Below are positions 32,675 to 44,489 of a stretch of 64,000 nucleotides of DNA, piece after piece. The stretch's first letter is position 1. The number at the start of each line of letters is the position of its first letter. The DNA lies in contig JAJIRX010000019.1 in assembly GCA_023853785.1 (NCBI GenBank), forward strand, positions 124,001 through 188,000, given 5' to 3'. The translations under genes were made by a program, and so were the position numbers. The DNA comes from Psilocybe azurescens. Lineage: Eukaryota > Basidiomycota > Agaricomycetes > Agaricales > Agrocybaceae. The notes under the pieces were generated by a model that did not search any database, was not told the DNA's origin, and saw nothing but the letters and a program-made list of their open reading frames with translations.

Positions 32675-32750
32675 GCTTAGCACTCCTTCCTTGGGACGTG
32701 GTACTAAAAGAAGGCAAGTGCTATGGAACACAGTTTCCCAGACTTCTTCC

Positions 32751-32758
32751 ATTTATAC
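32751..32758 (-). promoter_or_regulatory. TATA box of the sugar porter gene
   Basis: On the minus strand GAGTATAAATGG lies about 80 bases before the ATG at 32674. Confidence 0.45.
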
Positions 32759-33541
32759 TCTTTCGCATGAGTTAAGGAACACCTTTTTTCCCGATGGTAA
32801 TCTGTATGGTTAGGACTTCGAATCGCAAGAAGTCAAAGTCGAGGTCATGCGACTGGGGCTCGTATGCTCTAGGCGTACATGAAATGTGTATAAAAAGCTT
32901 TGTGAGAGCACTTCTAATTCCATCATGGGAGCGAACTGCACACAGCGAAAGGACAAGAGATCCGGAAGATATAGTGGATTAAACCTTCTGATTGATTCAA
33001 GTCCAACACTGTGGGTTCCCAAATTGCGCGTTCGGTGCCCAAAATAAACACAACTTCAATTGATGAGATTTTCTAGTTAGCCCACTGAGCCGCAGGCAAG
33101 GTTGAGGCAAAAGGAGCAGTACCCAAACAATCACGCGGATACTATTCTGGGATGCGGATACTTTACTGGATACGACATGGGTCTGCATGATCATAAACCA
33201 GTATCATTGGTAGGTACTGGTGTTGCACTCGAGACAGAGGGGAAAGAGTCACGGAACAGATATCTGAGAACTCTGAGAGGACAGAAGTCAATGATCCAGG
33301 TCAATTGATAATTTACGGAAGAGTAGTTTTTGTGAATTATTTGGAGGAGGTCTATTCAGTGTACGCCGTAGGCCTCATACTTATCGTGGATCAAATTTAG
33401 TAGTGATTTTATACAAAAATTGTTCAAACGGTGCATACAATGTGCCGGTATGCCTCTCGTGGCGGTTTACCAATAACCGGCCCGATTTTTCCTCAACTCT
33501 TTCAGTAGTCCAGGAAATAGGCTGAAGTATTATGTACTGGT
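32759..33541. other. Gene-less interval
   Basis: Promoter side of the sugar porter and 3' side of the SDR gene; I see nothing further that I can support. Confidence 0.4.
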
Positions 33542-34658
33542 TTAAGCCAATAACCATCCGCCTTCAACGTCAATGCGTTGACCGGTGATATATCCACATC
33601 TATGTGGGGTATACGACCGTCAGTGATCAGTTAACTTTGCGAGTTGATCGATATCATTGTTTCTCACTTCATTAAAAGAGGTATGCTTCCGCCACCTGGT
33701 GAGTAGATGTCAATTATGATATACACAAGTCGTGCCTTATAAAACAGAACAGACACACCTCGCTTGGTTCTCCAGCGCGTTTGAACAGGATCTTGGACTT
33801 GAATGCTTCCAATGCCATATCTTTCATTTCTCCCAACAACTTATCAAAAATCTTTAGGAGGAATTATCAGTGAGAAAAAATGATCGAGAAGGATTCAGAC
33901 AGCAAATATCGACCTCTGTTTCGATCTAATTGAACTATGTTAATTAGTGGCCCAGGTGGGAAGAACAAATGGAGGCATACTGACCACGCCGGGGCAAACA
34001 AGGTTGACACGCACAGGTGCCAGATCCACTGCAAGACCTCTGGTGAGACCATCCAGGGCGGCAGAGAAGCTAGACACCACTGATCCACCAGGAGGTGGCT
34101 TTTGACCGGCCATGCCTATGTCAGGAGATTATCAACTCTATTTTTATGTTCAAGCGTCCAGAAAGATGTCGGCTTACCCGATGTTAGTGTCAAAGATCCG
34201 CCGGGATGGAACTTTGCATGTTTTGCAAGAATAAATGGACCCCAGAATCGGACGGCAAACGCAGCTATGATAAACAGATATCTTCGAGTGTTTCGATCCA
34301 TTATGGTAATAACTCTTACCTTGTCCTTCCTCAGGAGATTGAACGGTTGAGTAGGGTGTTCCGCCAGCATGACCACTGGGGACATCTCCGCTTGTCCACA
34401 CAATATGATCAACAGTTCCGAGTCCAATAGAAAATGCTTTGACAGCAGCGGAGTCCTTGGCATCAAGGACTTCTCCGCGTACTTCGCCAGAAAGTTTATA
34501 ACCTTTCAGACGTTCGACAGCTTCATCAACGCGAATTCTGTTGCTGGATGCAATAATGACGACGCTTGCGAGAGACTGGAGAGCTGCCAGCGCTACTCCA
34601 AAACCTATCCCAGAAGATCCACCGACAACCACAACTGTTTTTTCTGCAGTGTTGCCAT
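33542..34658 (-). CDS. Short-chain dehydrogenase/reductase (SDR)
   Basis: The start ATG at 34658-34656 reads MATLQ, then the NAD(P)-binding glycine motif TVVVVGGSSGIGFGVALAA, ASVVIIASSNRIRVDEAVER, GEVLDAKDSAAVKAF, VDHIVWTSGD, AVRFWGPFILAKHAKFHPGG, SLTLTSG, GGSVVSSFSAALDGLTRGLA, PVRVNLVCPGVV, FKSKILFKRAGEPSEVAEAY and the end CGYITGQRIDVEGGW with TAA at 33544-33542. These are classical SDR elements in the agaric form where the first motif is GGSSGIG. The Tyr/Lys pair of the active site is not obvious in what I could splice; this clade often has an altered active site, so the reaction is unknown. An A run of six (34638-34643 on the plus strand as T6) must be seven for the start to join the Rossmann motif. 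The relic at 35389, which starts METLQNKKIIVVGGSSG, supports this start. Confidence 0.8.
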
Positions 34659-34767
34659 TGATGTTGAATATGAAGCCCGGAGTATACGATTTCTTGCGAG
34701 CTGAGAGACCCTGCACCTGGGAAGCTAGGAACTATCTTAAAGTCAGTCTTGGGATGATAAGTGCAGC

Positions 34768-34776
34768 TCTTTTATA
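34768..34776 (-). promoter_or_regulatory. TATA box of the SDR gene
   Basis: TGTATAAAAGAGC on the minus strand, about 110 bases before the ATG at 34658. A matching TATAAA lies before the relic copy near 35490. Confidence 0.4.
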
Positions 34777-35193
34777 CATTTTTCCAATCCAGGTCGAGAT
34801 CTTTCCCATTACACTTTTTATCAGGGTGCTAGAAGTCTTTGTTAAACTGTCATGGGGCTATTGTCATATCACGTATATTACTACAAGCAAGCTGATCTTG
34901 CCGACCATCTACGTATGCCTTTCATGTTTTTTTTGTCATTTCTTTGGCTACATTAGAAGTCTCTTTTATGAAATTGACTGATATTTCTTCTTCTAGATAC
35001 TTTTGTCTGTATTCTGAATGGTATTTCGGAAGGACATGCGCAGACACGGATGAGCAACCGCGTTTATAATTATACCGGGTGGTAGTAAAAATAGACCGAA
35101 GCAAACCAAAAATAGATTATCCTTACTCGACTATTGGTTGATTGAGGAGAGTATTTGCTCTACAAATACAGCCTACAGTGTTCAAGTATGATT

Positions 35194-35391
35194 TTAAATT
35201 CTAGTAATTATTGGGACTTGTCGGCATATGCTTGGACCTGGTAATATAGACCAGTAGCGCGGACTTACTTCAAGCTGGACGCCGAACACTGAATGGGAGA
35301 AGAGAGAGTATAAAAAGGCTAGGGCTACTGCAAAGCTAATACCGGACGAGCCACCGACTACAATGATTTTTTTATTCTGGAGTGTTTCCAT
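35194..35391 (-). pseudogene. Truncated tandem duplicate of the SDR gene (5' end only)
   Basis: METLQNKKIIVVGGSSGISF followed by AVALAFLYSLFSHSVFGVQ is the N-terminal cofactor motif of the SDR gene, with GIG changed to GIS, then similarity stops and the frame ends within about 25 codons. Its upstream flank (about 35400-35620) also resembles the flank of the intact gene (34730-34930), including the TATA region and a shared TATGCCTTTC, so gene and promoter were duplicated together. Confidence 0.6.
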
Positions 35392-36023
35392 TAATACTGA
35401 GTTCTGGATCATTATAGGCTTATATTGAGTACGCGTCTCCGCGAGAGATAACTCTTGTGACCGCCTTTCCGGATATAATGGATATGTGGCATTTATACCT
35501 TCGAGTCCTTCATCCACTGAGTCAAAATACCTTCCCAATCACGTATTTGCAACTATCGACAGCGAGCTTCGTCTTAGCCTTATCTTGCCACGTGTATATG
35601 TATGCCTTTCTGAGCTCTGCAATGTCTTCATACATACCTTGTGATCAAATCTTGCTTAGTTCCATAGGTCGAGGGTATGTGGACAACCGTGCCTGAAGTG
35701 CTCAACAAATACTAACTCATATGTAGTTCTCCTAAGAGGCATCGTCCCAATCCTTCTCGGCAGTTTTGCATGTCGAAATGGCAGAAGATACTCCCTTGAA
35801 GCAGCCATTGTCATAGGTTTTTTTCAATAACTGAGGGAGTGTCCGAGAGCGGAGAGTGTAAGAGAAAGATGTCCATATTGATTTACAAGCTGTGAGCCAT
35901 TATGCAAGTTCAAGTTATACAAGTAGAAGGAAAAAAACACGCGGGGATTCATGATTCAAAAGTCCCCTTGAATTCTCTATCCTTCTCATCTTCCAAAATT
36001 GACAACGATGCGTGGTTGGGCAT

Positions 36024-36483
36024 TCAAAGGTTGAGGTCGACGGGGAACAACCGAGAGCGATGACTCCATCTGCAGAGGATATTAATTAGTACCAACATTG
36101 ATTGAAGATCCATCAGAGTCAGTACATACTGAAAGAGTTGTTGGTGCAGCAGACGGGCTGGGCGGTGCTAAAATCAGAGCGATTACGAGTCAGCATCTGT
36201 AATACCCATTGTTTCGACTGAGACTTCTTAGCACTACTCACCAGGAGTTGCCGCCGACGCCAATAACGCTGATTGGACTGCAGTTCACGCCAATCAGGGC
36301 GGTGACATCCTGGACGACGACGCCCAAGAGGCCGAGGAGCTTAGAGATAGACGCTTCGTTGGAGTGGCCGGTACTGTTGCAGCACTGGAGACCTCCGGTG
36401 TTGCACTGACTGGCGGGGGATCCTGTGGCGGCAGCAAGGGTAGCACCGAGTGCGAGGGTGGCAGCGAGGGCTTTGAATTGCAT
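36024..36483 (-). CDS. Class I hydrophobin
   Basis: The start MQFKALAATLALGATLAAAT is a secretion signal. Three exons join at 36241/36172 and 36135/36080 or close to these. The eight cysteines are spaced C-x6-CC-x32-C-x12-C-x5-CC-x12-C, the hydrophobin pattern, with class I spacing. Hydrophobins assemble into water-repellent layers on aerial hyphae, spores and fruit bodies. The last codons after the eighth cysteine should read SPVDLNL and stop at 36026-36024, but a C4 run (G4 at 36042-36045 on the plus strand) must be C5; otherwise the frame reads on. About 107 residues, the usual size. Confidence 0.88.
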
Positions 36484-36550
36484 GTTTGAGCTTGTTAACT
36501 AAGCTGAGTAGTTTGTTCGAGTGATGAGATGGAATAAAACTTTAGTGCGC

Positions 36551-36558
36551 TTTTATAG
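36551..36558 (-). promoter_or_regulatory. TATA box of the hydrophobin gene
   Basis: CTATAAAA on the minus strand, about 70 bases before the ATG at 36483. Confidence 0.5.
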
Positions 36559-37919
36559 TGCGGGGAAAGTATGAGTCGTGGTATTGCAAAACGCTGTCTT
36601 CGTCATTAATCTGTATGTTTTTGGCTGTATTGTTGCCCCAGGCGGTGAATACGTAGTCTGCTTCCCATGTCAGGTGGAGCGCATCTTTCGTTGTGGAGTC
36701 TAATTGTATGAGATGAGGAGGGAGTATGTTGCGCATCAGAAACATTATTCAACGCGAGGCAGAGACTTCAGTAAATGGTCCCGAGGCAGCGTGGGTGATA
36801 TATAACGTATGTATGTAGTCAACCTTTGCGTCATGCTACTGATTGACATATGGGTAGCTTAATGGACACGAGCACCGGAATATAAAGATTTAGACAGCGT
36901 GTCAATCCGTTAGCCCTACTGACGTCGGAGATATACGACTGAGACACATTTTAACTACGGTCGCTGTGGACACGTATGGACACCGTGATCATTTGCAGGT
37001 TCCTTGTTGCAGACACATACATATCTGAGTGACCATGCATCGGCTATATTATCAGTGCCTTGGAGTATCACTATTAATCAGTGGAGTATCACAGATAGTA
37101 TAGTACTTGATTTACGAGAGATTGTACCGCCAGGAAGGATTAAAGCTCCTTTGAGCTATTTCCTAGACAAGTGGTGGAACAATCGCTGTCAGACAAAAGC
37201 AATGGTTGATATTTGCAGTAATCCTACATACATAAATACAAAGTACAAGGATGAGGCATTTTATTCAATCAGTATTAAAGGGTGAAGTCTTCGGGGGATG
37301 TCAGTAGGTATTAATCCATCAGTTTAAGAACATACCATAGAAGTTGATAATGATAGTAAGATCAAAATCAAGGGGTATCAGGGGCTGTGGGTAATAGGGA
37401 GGAGCACTATGAGCTGATGTGTAGATATGCCAATATGCTATTGGCGGACTTTCTTATCGCCTTGTTTGGCGTCATCATACTTGGTTCTAAATGTAAAAGA
37501 ACATAATGTGAGCCTAGAGTGACTAGTGAAGGCCATCCCAAAGCATTTGCGTCTGTCTCTGAAATTTTGCATAGGTTGGGAGCTGATGGTGGGGAGTATT
37601 ATATTTTATGTGATGAAGACTCGGACAGCCAGCAGTAAACTGGCTGAAACTAGCTGTTCACACTGTAAGAACCCTTGCAGTATTATAAAAAATCCCTCTT
37701 AGTACTCAATTATTCAGTGTTTCTGTGATCATGCCATTTCAGACTTCGCCTGCTGCTTCTGAAGATCAACCCACTCGCACTCTGAGACGAGAAACGACAA
37801 CGCATTTCACTCAATTTAGTATGAGAGCTGCTCTGAAGGCCCGCGCACACCCACAAGATGAGTGTAGAAATAATGACGTGGAACAGTCGCCTTGCGATAT
37901 GTAGACCGGCTCATCTTCG
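36559..37919. other. Gene-less interval left of the composite repeats
   Basis: AT-rich, short open frames only (for example 37004-37285), none recognisable. A small inverted repeat occurs around 37630-37656. The left edge of composite copy A is uncertain within about 100 bases around 37900. Confidence 0.35.
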
Positions 37920-38934
37920 GGACAGCTGAGGGAAATCCAAAGGAAATTGCGTCGCGACGCGCCAACTTCCAAGTCCGGTGCGCCGTGTCCTACCGCGTCA
38001 ACATGTTCCCACGTGACTCGCCATTTTCTCTCCTCTCCACTGTGACGTCGACGAAGGGTCAACAACCTCCCTTTAATAGTGGTATCTCTTGACCGCCGTG
38101 CTTATGTAAATCTTGCATTATACTGTACGACCATGGAATTGTCACCATTTTCGACTGCGTTGGCAACACGCTCTGGCGATCGCACGAAACGATAGACAGT
38201 GTGTCGACTGTGACGAGCTACATCTATATGCACCATGGCCGAGGAGCCTGGAAATAAGCCAACCAATCGAGTCTACTAGAAGCAATATTGGTTGTTATCA
38301 AATAATATCGACTTAACATGACACAAACACAAACATCGACACTTGGGGTAAAAATCGCGACGAGACGAAGACGAATTGAATCTCATTTCTTATCTCGCAA
38401 CGCATGCATATCGCACGCATTAGCACTCGATGCCCCTGTTTTTCGAGCGCTGGTGCAACTGGAGGAGCGACAACTGGTGGCGGAGGAGCAGGAGCAGGAA
38501 CATGAACGGCCCAGTTCCGTAGCTCAGCTGTGTCGTGTTATAATGGCGAGTTGTTTTTTTATCTTTTTTTGTATTTTTTTCTTGTTCCGCTTCTTTCCTA
38601 CGCAACTAGACGCCTCATTGTCGTCCCAAGGGCGTTCATCGGGTTATTTCTCTGCTTCGTCTTTCCATTTATCCACCCAAAATCCATTCTTATTTCCATC
38701 CAATTCGTTGTCGGAATCCACGATGCAAGCTCCCGCTGGTGCTGCCTTGCCTTTTCTCGACCTCTTTGTCCGCCGCTTCTTTCTTTCCATTCACTTTTCA
38801 CATTTAACATTATCGTAACCTAGCTTTCTCTATACTCCACTACGAGCAGCCAACCAATTTTCGTACTAACCACACATATCTCTTTACACATCTGTTCCTA
38901 CTCACAGGGTCATCATCATCATCATCGAGCTCAA

Positions 38935-39257
38935 ATGGATTCAAACAAATCTTCGACCCCACCTACGCGCACCGCACCCGTCCGCACGCCACCACTACCT
39001 ATATGCACCTCGCGCGCTCCGCCGAAGTCATGTACACCTCCAAAAACGACCGCCTCCCAGATCCACTCGTTGACCCTGATGAGCGGAATTGCGCCATGGG
39101 GTGGAACTTGCAGATGATGCATAAGCACCTGAAAGGAGAGAGGGAGAAAGGTCCTTGGCAGGAAGCAGGACAGAAGATGTGGAGGTTGAAGACATACAGC
39201 TGTACAGGTCCAGTCCGAAAACGGAGACCCAGATGGCGGCGGAGGTGCAACAATTGA
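38935..39257 (+). other. Exon-like fragment in copy A (captured gene piece?)
   Basis: ATG at 38935, then at 39003 the frame MHLARSAEVMYTSKNDRLPD followed by an Asp-containing loop and AMGWNLQMMHKHLK. Copy C has the related piece (58773-59000), where the same reading is YMHLARSGDVLYTPKRDRLA and AMGWDLEKMHK. Most differences keep similar residues, which suggests a former coding exon. Copy B lacks it. No family was recognised. Confidence 0.4.
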
Positions 39258-41274
39258 AACAAACAGAGTCCTGGATATTCATCACACATTTATTTTCCGC
39301 GCTTTAGTTGCTCAAGCAGTCCGAATCTGACTCCATCCCTACTTGCCCCTAACTACCCTGGAGCAGGAGAAGCAGCCGGTCGGTGAAGAAAGGTGTGCGG
39401 ATACGACACGAATATGGAGCATGGTGCTCATGTGTTAGGGGCACGCCAATCGAATTTTTCCAGATGGTCAGCGAAGGTGAATAGGACTGCCGCTAGTGGT
39501 GCACCGCAAGAGCAGAGCAGTCTGAATGTGAACGACGATGATGAGACACGCAGTGGAGCTTAAACTGCTCAGGGGCCATGACAAGATACTGTATGACGTG
39601 GAGACCTAAGTCGGAGATGTGCCTGGAAAATGTGGGGAGGGTCGTTATTGATGAGGCTGAAATTCTCTTTGGTGCATCTTTCTTCATCATCGATGCCCGG
39701 TTGCTCTAACGTAATCCACCTTTCTCTTCTCTTTCATCATCTCCTCCACTACGATATCTAGAGCTCTCATCTTTCGTTGTCTGTACAATCCAGGTCATTC
39801 TCGAGATGCGTCTTTTTCTCGTCTGCATTTAACTTTACAAATTAATTGGCTTGAGCGTGGGCATTTCTTGTAGCAGTCACTCTGAACTGAACTCTTTGTT
39901 TCTCGTTCGGTGTACTTCTACGTCAGGCTCTTACGATCGACTTGGGTGCATCACGCTCCCTACTCTGCTTTGTCGCGGTGCTGCTTCTTGTTGTAGACCG
40001 GTTGAAACTGACTGGGGTGTATATACGGTGGGGACCTCGCAATATATTATGATATTCTTATCTTAAGCTGTATTCATTCTGATTTCCCTCTCTATTTATG
40101 ACCTTAGCACGTTCGACTTAGGCATCAGATCCACGCGCAGGAGTTTATTTTTACTGTCGGGTACCGACGAGGGCTATACATCATTACATATCGTCAGCAT
40201 TTCTCAGTTAGTCGATGGGAATCTTGGGGGACTTCCTCCCCAGTGAATCACATCAGTCAAAAGCGTAGGGTTGCGTCTGTATTTTTGGATGTGCCTGTGA
40301 ATGCTTTACGCTCGGGATCGGGGTTTAAGAGACTAAGGTTTGGCTATATGTCAGATGGTCTTTATAGTCTTCGCGGGGGTGAAGCTTGGGTACTACTTTC
40401 GCACGATTCATGTCAAACAAAATATATTGAGTTCCTGTATGACCAGATTCTATATTCGCGAAGTTTTAGCACTTTATTAAGCTACAGTGTTCTATACAAA
40501 AAGGCCTTTAATCCGTTGTTCTTGTTGACATGTTCAACACTTGAGCACCCAGTAAGTGTATTTCGATTTTCCAAACGAGTCTCGACTTGGATGCGCCGCA
40601 TCGCGCTCCGGATTTAGTAATAAATCGTTTTCTTCCATGCCTGTATTAGCGTTCGCTCTAACGATACGGGACTAGCTTTTGACACTAGCCTCCGGCATCC
40701 CATTTCACATGCCAAATCCACAGGGTCAAGCTGATCAGCGGCGCTTTGAGTGGGGTAAAGGGCGTGAACTGCAAGGTGTAACGGCAAACATCAACATTGG
40801 TAAGTTTTGACTCCGGACGCTATATCGGGGAGGCCATGTTGCACCACGCGCAGCGTCATTCCCTGCCCCTGTCAATCTTCGCAAAATCGTAAATCATGCC
40901 AACGCAAAGGGTTTATCGCTGAGCCATCGTAAATACTGCAGTCTTTGTTAATGATTGAACTATATCATCTGTCATATAAATCACCTTAAGACTGATTTAT
41001 TTCTCAATTTGCCGTTGTCATCACCAAGAGAAATTTGCGACCGACTTTGAATGTATTATAGAGTACCAAAGGATGAAAGAAATAGGAAATCCATAAGGCA
41101 TAGCTAATAACGGACGAACAAAGATATCTTGACAGCTCCTATGATCGGTGTATGGACAACAGTAAGTTTGATGGAATAGCGAAGACGAGAGATGCACGCA
41201 CTGGCTGAGAGCGCGAACCTGCGTGTACCATTGCCGCTTTTTATAAGCTCGGCTTTGGTTCAACAGAGGATGTC

Positions 41275-44270
41275 GGAGAAATTGGATACAATGGATATTG
41301 ACGAACATTCTGAGAGCGGAAACGACAAAGCATGAAAGTCAGTTTGGTGGAAATAGATCAGACAATAGATTCACGCACTTTCTGAAAGTAGAAACGACAA
41401 TCCATGAGAGTAAGTTTAGTAGAAAAAGTTCAGACAATAAATTCACGCACAATCTGAGATTGAAAACGATAACGTGTAACAGTCAGTGGTAGAAACAGCT
41501 CAGACAATAGATTCACTTACCCACTGAAAGTGGAAATGACAACGCATGGCAGTCAGTTTGGCAGGATCAGCTCAAATCATCGATTCACGCACAGGCTGGG
41601 AGTGGAAATGACGACCCACGACAGTCAGTACTGTAGAAATAGCTCAGAAAATGGTTTCACGCACTTCCTGAGAGAGGAAATCACCACGTATGACAGTCAG
41701 TTTGGCAGGAACAAGCTACAGCTCGGATAATGGATTCACGTACAGGCTGGGAATGGAAATGATGATAATTGACAGTCAGTACTGTATAAACAGCTCAGCC
41801 AATGGATTAACAAACTTTCTGGAAGTAGAAACGACGACGCATGACAATTAGTGATAGCAACAGTTTAGACATTTTATTCGCGCACTTCCTGAGAGTGGAA
41901 ACGACGATGCATAACAGTCAGTTTGATATAAACAGCTCAGATAATAGATTCACTCACCCACTGAGAGTGGAAATGACAACGCATGACAGTCAGTTTGCTG
42001 TAAACAGTCCAGACAATAGATTCGCTCACCCACTGAGAGTGGACATGACGACGTATGAATGACAGTCAGTATAGTATAAACAGCACAGACTAAAGGTTCA
42101 CGCACAAACTGAGAGTGGAAATGAAAACACACGGTGGTCATTTTGGTAGAAATAGCTCAGACAATAGGTTCACTCACCCACTGAGAGTGGAAACGACGAC
42201 GCATGACAGTCAGTTTAGTGGAAACGCCCAGATAACAGATTCACGCACGGGCTGAGAGCGGAAACGACGCATGACAGTCAGTGCTGTAGAAGCAGCTCAG
42301 AAAATGAATTCACAAACGTGCTGAGAGTAGAAACGACGGCCATCAAGACCAATTTAGTAGAAATAGATCAGAAATTGTATTCACGCACATCCTGAGAGTG
42401 GAAACGATGATACATGACAGTCAGTGTTGTAAGAACATCCCAGTAAGATAATGGATTCACGCACGGCCTAAGAGTGGAAATGACGATGCATGGCGGTCAG
42501 TACTGTAGAAAATGCCCAGACAATGAATTAACGCACAGTCTGAGAATGGATACAACCACGCGTGAAGGTCAGTTTGGGAAATCCGCTCAGATAATTGATT
42601 CACGTACAGGCTGTAAGTGGAAATAACGGCGCATGACGATCAGTACTGTGGAAATACTGTAGCTCAGAGCTCAGACAATGGTTTCACGCACTTCCTAAAA
42701 GAAGAAATCACGACGCATGACAGACAGTTTAGTCAGATCAGTTTTCATAATTGATTCACGTACAGGCTGACAATGACAATGACGACGCCTGACGGTTAGT
42801 ACTGGAGAAATGGCCCTGATATTTTATTCACGCACTTCCTGAGAACGGAAATGATAACGCATATCACTCAGTTTGGTATAAACAGCGCAGGAAATCAATT
42901 CACGCACAAACTGAGAGTTAAAATAACGACGCTTGACTGTCAATTTGGTAAAAAAGCTCAGAAAATGGATTCAATCACCCACTGAGAATGGAAACGACGA
43001 CGAATGACAGTCAGTGGTAAAAACAGCTCAGACATTAGATTTACGCACTGACTGAGAGCACAAACGACAATACACGACAGTTAGTTTGGTAGAAGCAGTT
43101 CAGACCATGATTCACGCACTATCTGAGAGTGAAAACGACAGCGCATGACAGTCAGTAGTAGAAATGGCCCAGACCATGCATTCACGCACCATCTGAGAGT
43201 GAACGACAACGCATGACAGTCAGTGGTAGAAATAGTCCAGACCATGAATTCACGCACCATCTGAGAGTGAAAACGACAACGCATGCCAGTCAGCGGTAGA
43301 ACCAGAACAGTCAGAGGTAGTAACAGCTTAGACAATCAATTCACGCACATTCTGAGAGTGTAAATGACGATGCATGACAGTCAGTACTGTAGAAATAGCT
43401 CAGACACTTGTTTCACGCACTTTCTGAGAGTAGAAATCACGACGTATGACTGTCAGTTTGGCATAGACAGCTTAGACAATGGATTCACTCACCCACTAAC
43501 AGTGGAAACGACGACGCACGACAGTCAGTTTGACAGAAAACTCTCGGATAATGGATTCACGCACTTTCTAAACATGGAAATGACGATAAATGGCAATCAG
43601 TTTGACAAACAAAGCTCAGAAATAGCTCAGACAATTGTTTTACGCACTTCCTGAGAGTAAAAATCACGACCCATGTCAATCAGTTTGGCATAAATAGGTC
43701 AAATTATAGTTCACGTACAGGCTGAGAGTAGAAATGACGACCCTTGATAGTCAGTACTATAGATAAAGCTCAGACGATGAATTCACAAACCTGCTGAGAG
43801 TATAAACCACGATTCATGGACCCACGACAGTCAGTACTGTAGAAACAGCTCAGACATTTTATTCACGCACTTTCTGAGAGTAGAAATCACGACGTATGGC
43901 AGTCATTTTGGTAGAAACAGCTCACAATGAATTCACGCACTTGCTGAGAGTGGAAACAGCGACCCATGATTGTCAATTTGGTATAAAATGCTCAGATACT
44001 CCATTCACGCACTGGCTGAGAGTGGAAATGACGACCCATGACAGTCAGTACTGTAGAAAGAGACCAGAAAATGGTGTCACGTACTTCCTGAGGGTTGAAA
44101 TAACGTCGCAGGATAATCAGCTTGGCAGAAATAGCTCTGACAATCGATTCACGCACATCCTGAGAGCGAAGACGGCGACGCATGACCATCAGTTTGGTAA
44201 AAATGGCTCAAATAATGGATTAACGCACTTCCTGAGGCTGACAATTACCACGCATGATAGTTACATTGTC
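41275..44270. repeat. Minisatellite array of about 72-bp units, copy A
   Basis: About 40 diverged units, each with the core GATTCACGCAC, a variable trinucleotide or so, CTGAGAGTGGAAATGACGAC, GCATGACAGTCAGT, a more variable part and AGCTCAGA. Unit lengths vary by a few bases, so no frame stays open. The first unit starts next to ATGGATATTGACGAAC, the same word that starts array B (50942). Confidence 0.9.
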
Positions 44271-44489
44271 ATTGCTGAGACTCCGAAGCGAATCAAGGAT
44301 AGAGGGCACATACTCGTTGCCTGAGGTGGAAAATCTGGATCAGGTCCAGATGGCGTACAACTTTAGACTAGCTCCTGCCCTGCTTTCGTCAAGTCTTCTT
44401 TCTTCTTTTGTAATTTGAAACCGGCCATTGCAGTGCTCACTATTGACTGTTAAGTGGCGGTTGGAAAAGAAATTTAAGGATATGTTTAT

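Noticed and set aside
34174..34716. SDR start further upstream in the long open frame (to 34716)
   Set aside because: That frame reads LSARKKSYTPGF before the Rossmann motif and would cover the leader. The ATG at 34658 matches the relic's MxTLQ start once one A is restored.
41275..44270. CRISPR-like array of regular repeats
   Set aside because: Units are tandem without spacers, diverge over their full length, and lie in a eukaryotic, intron-rich context with no cas genes.
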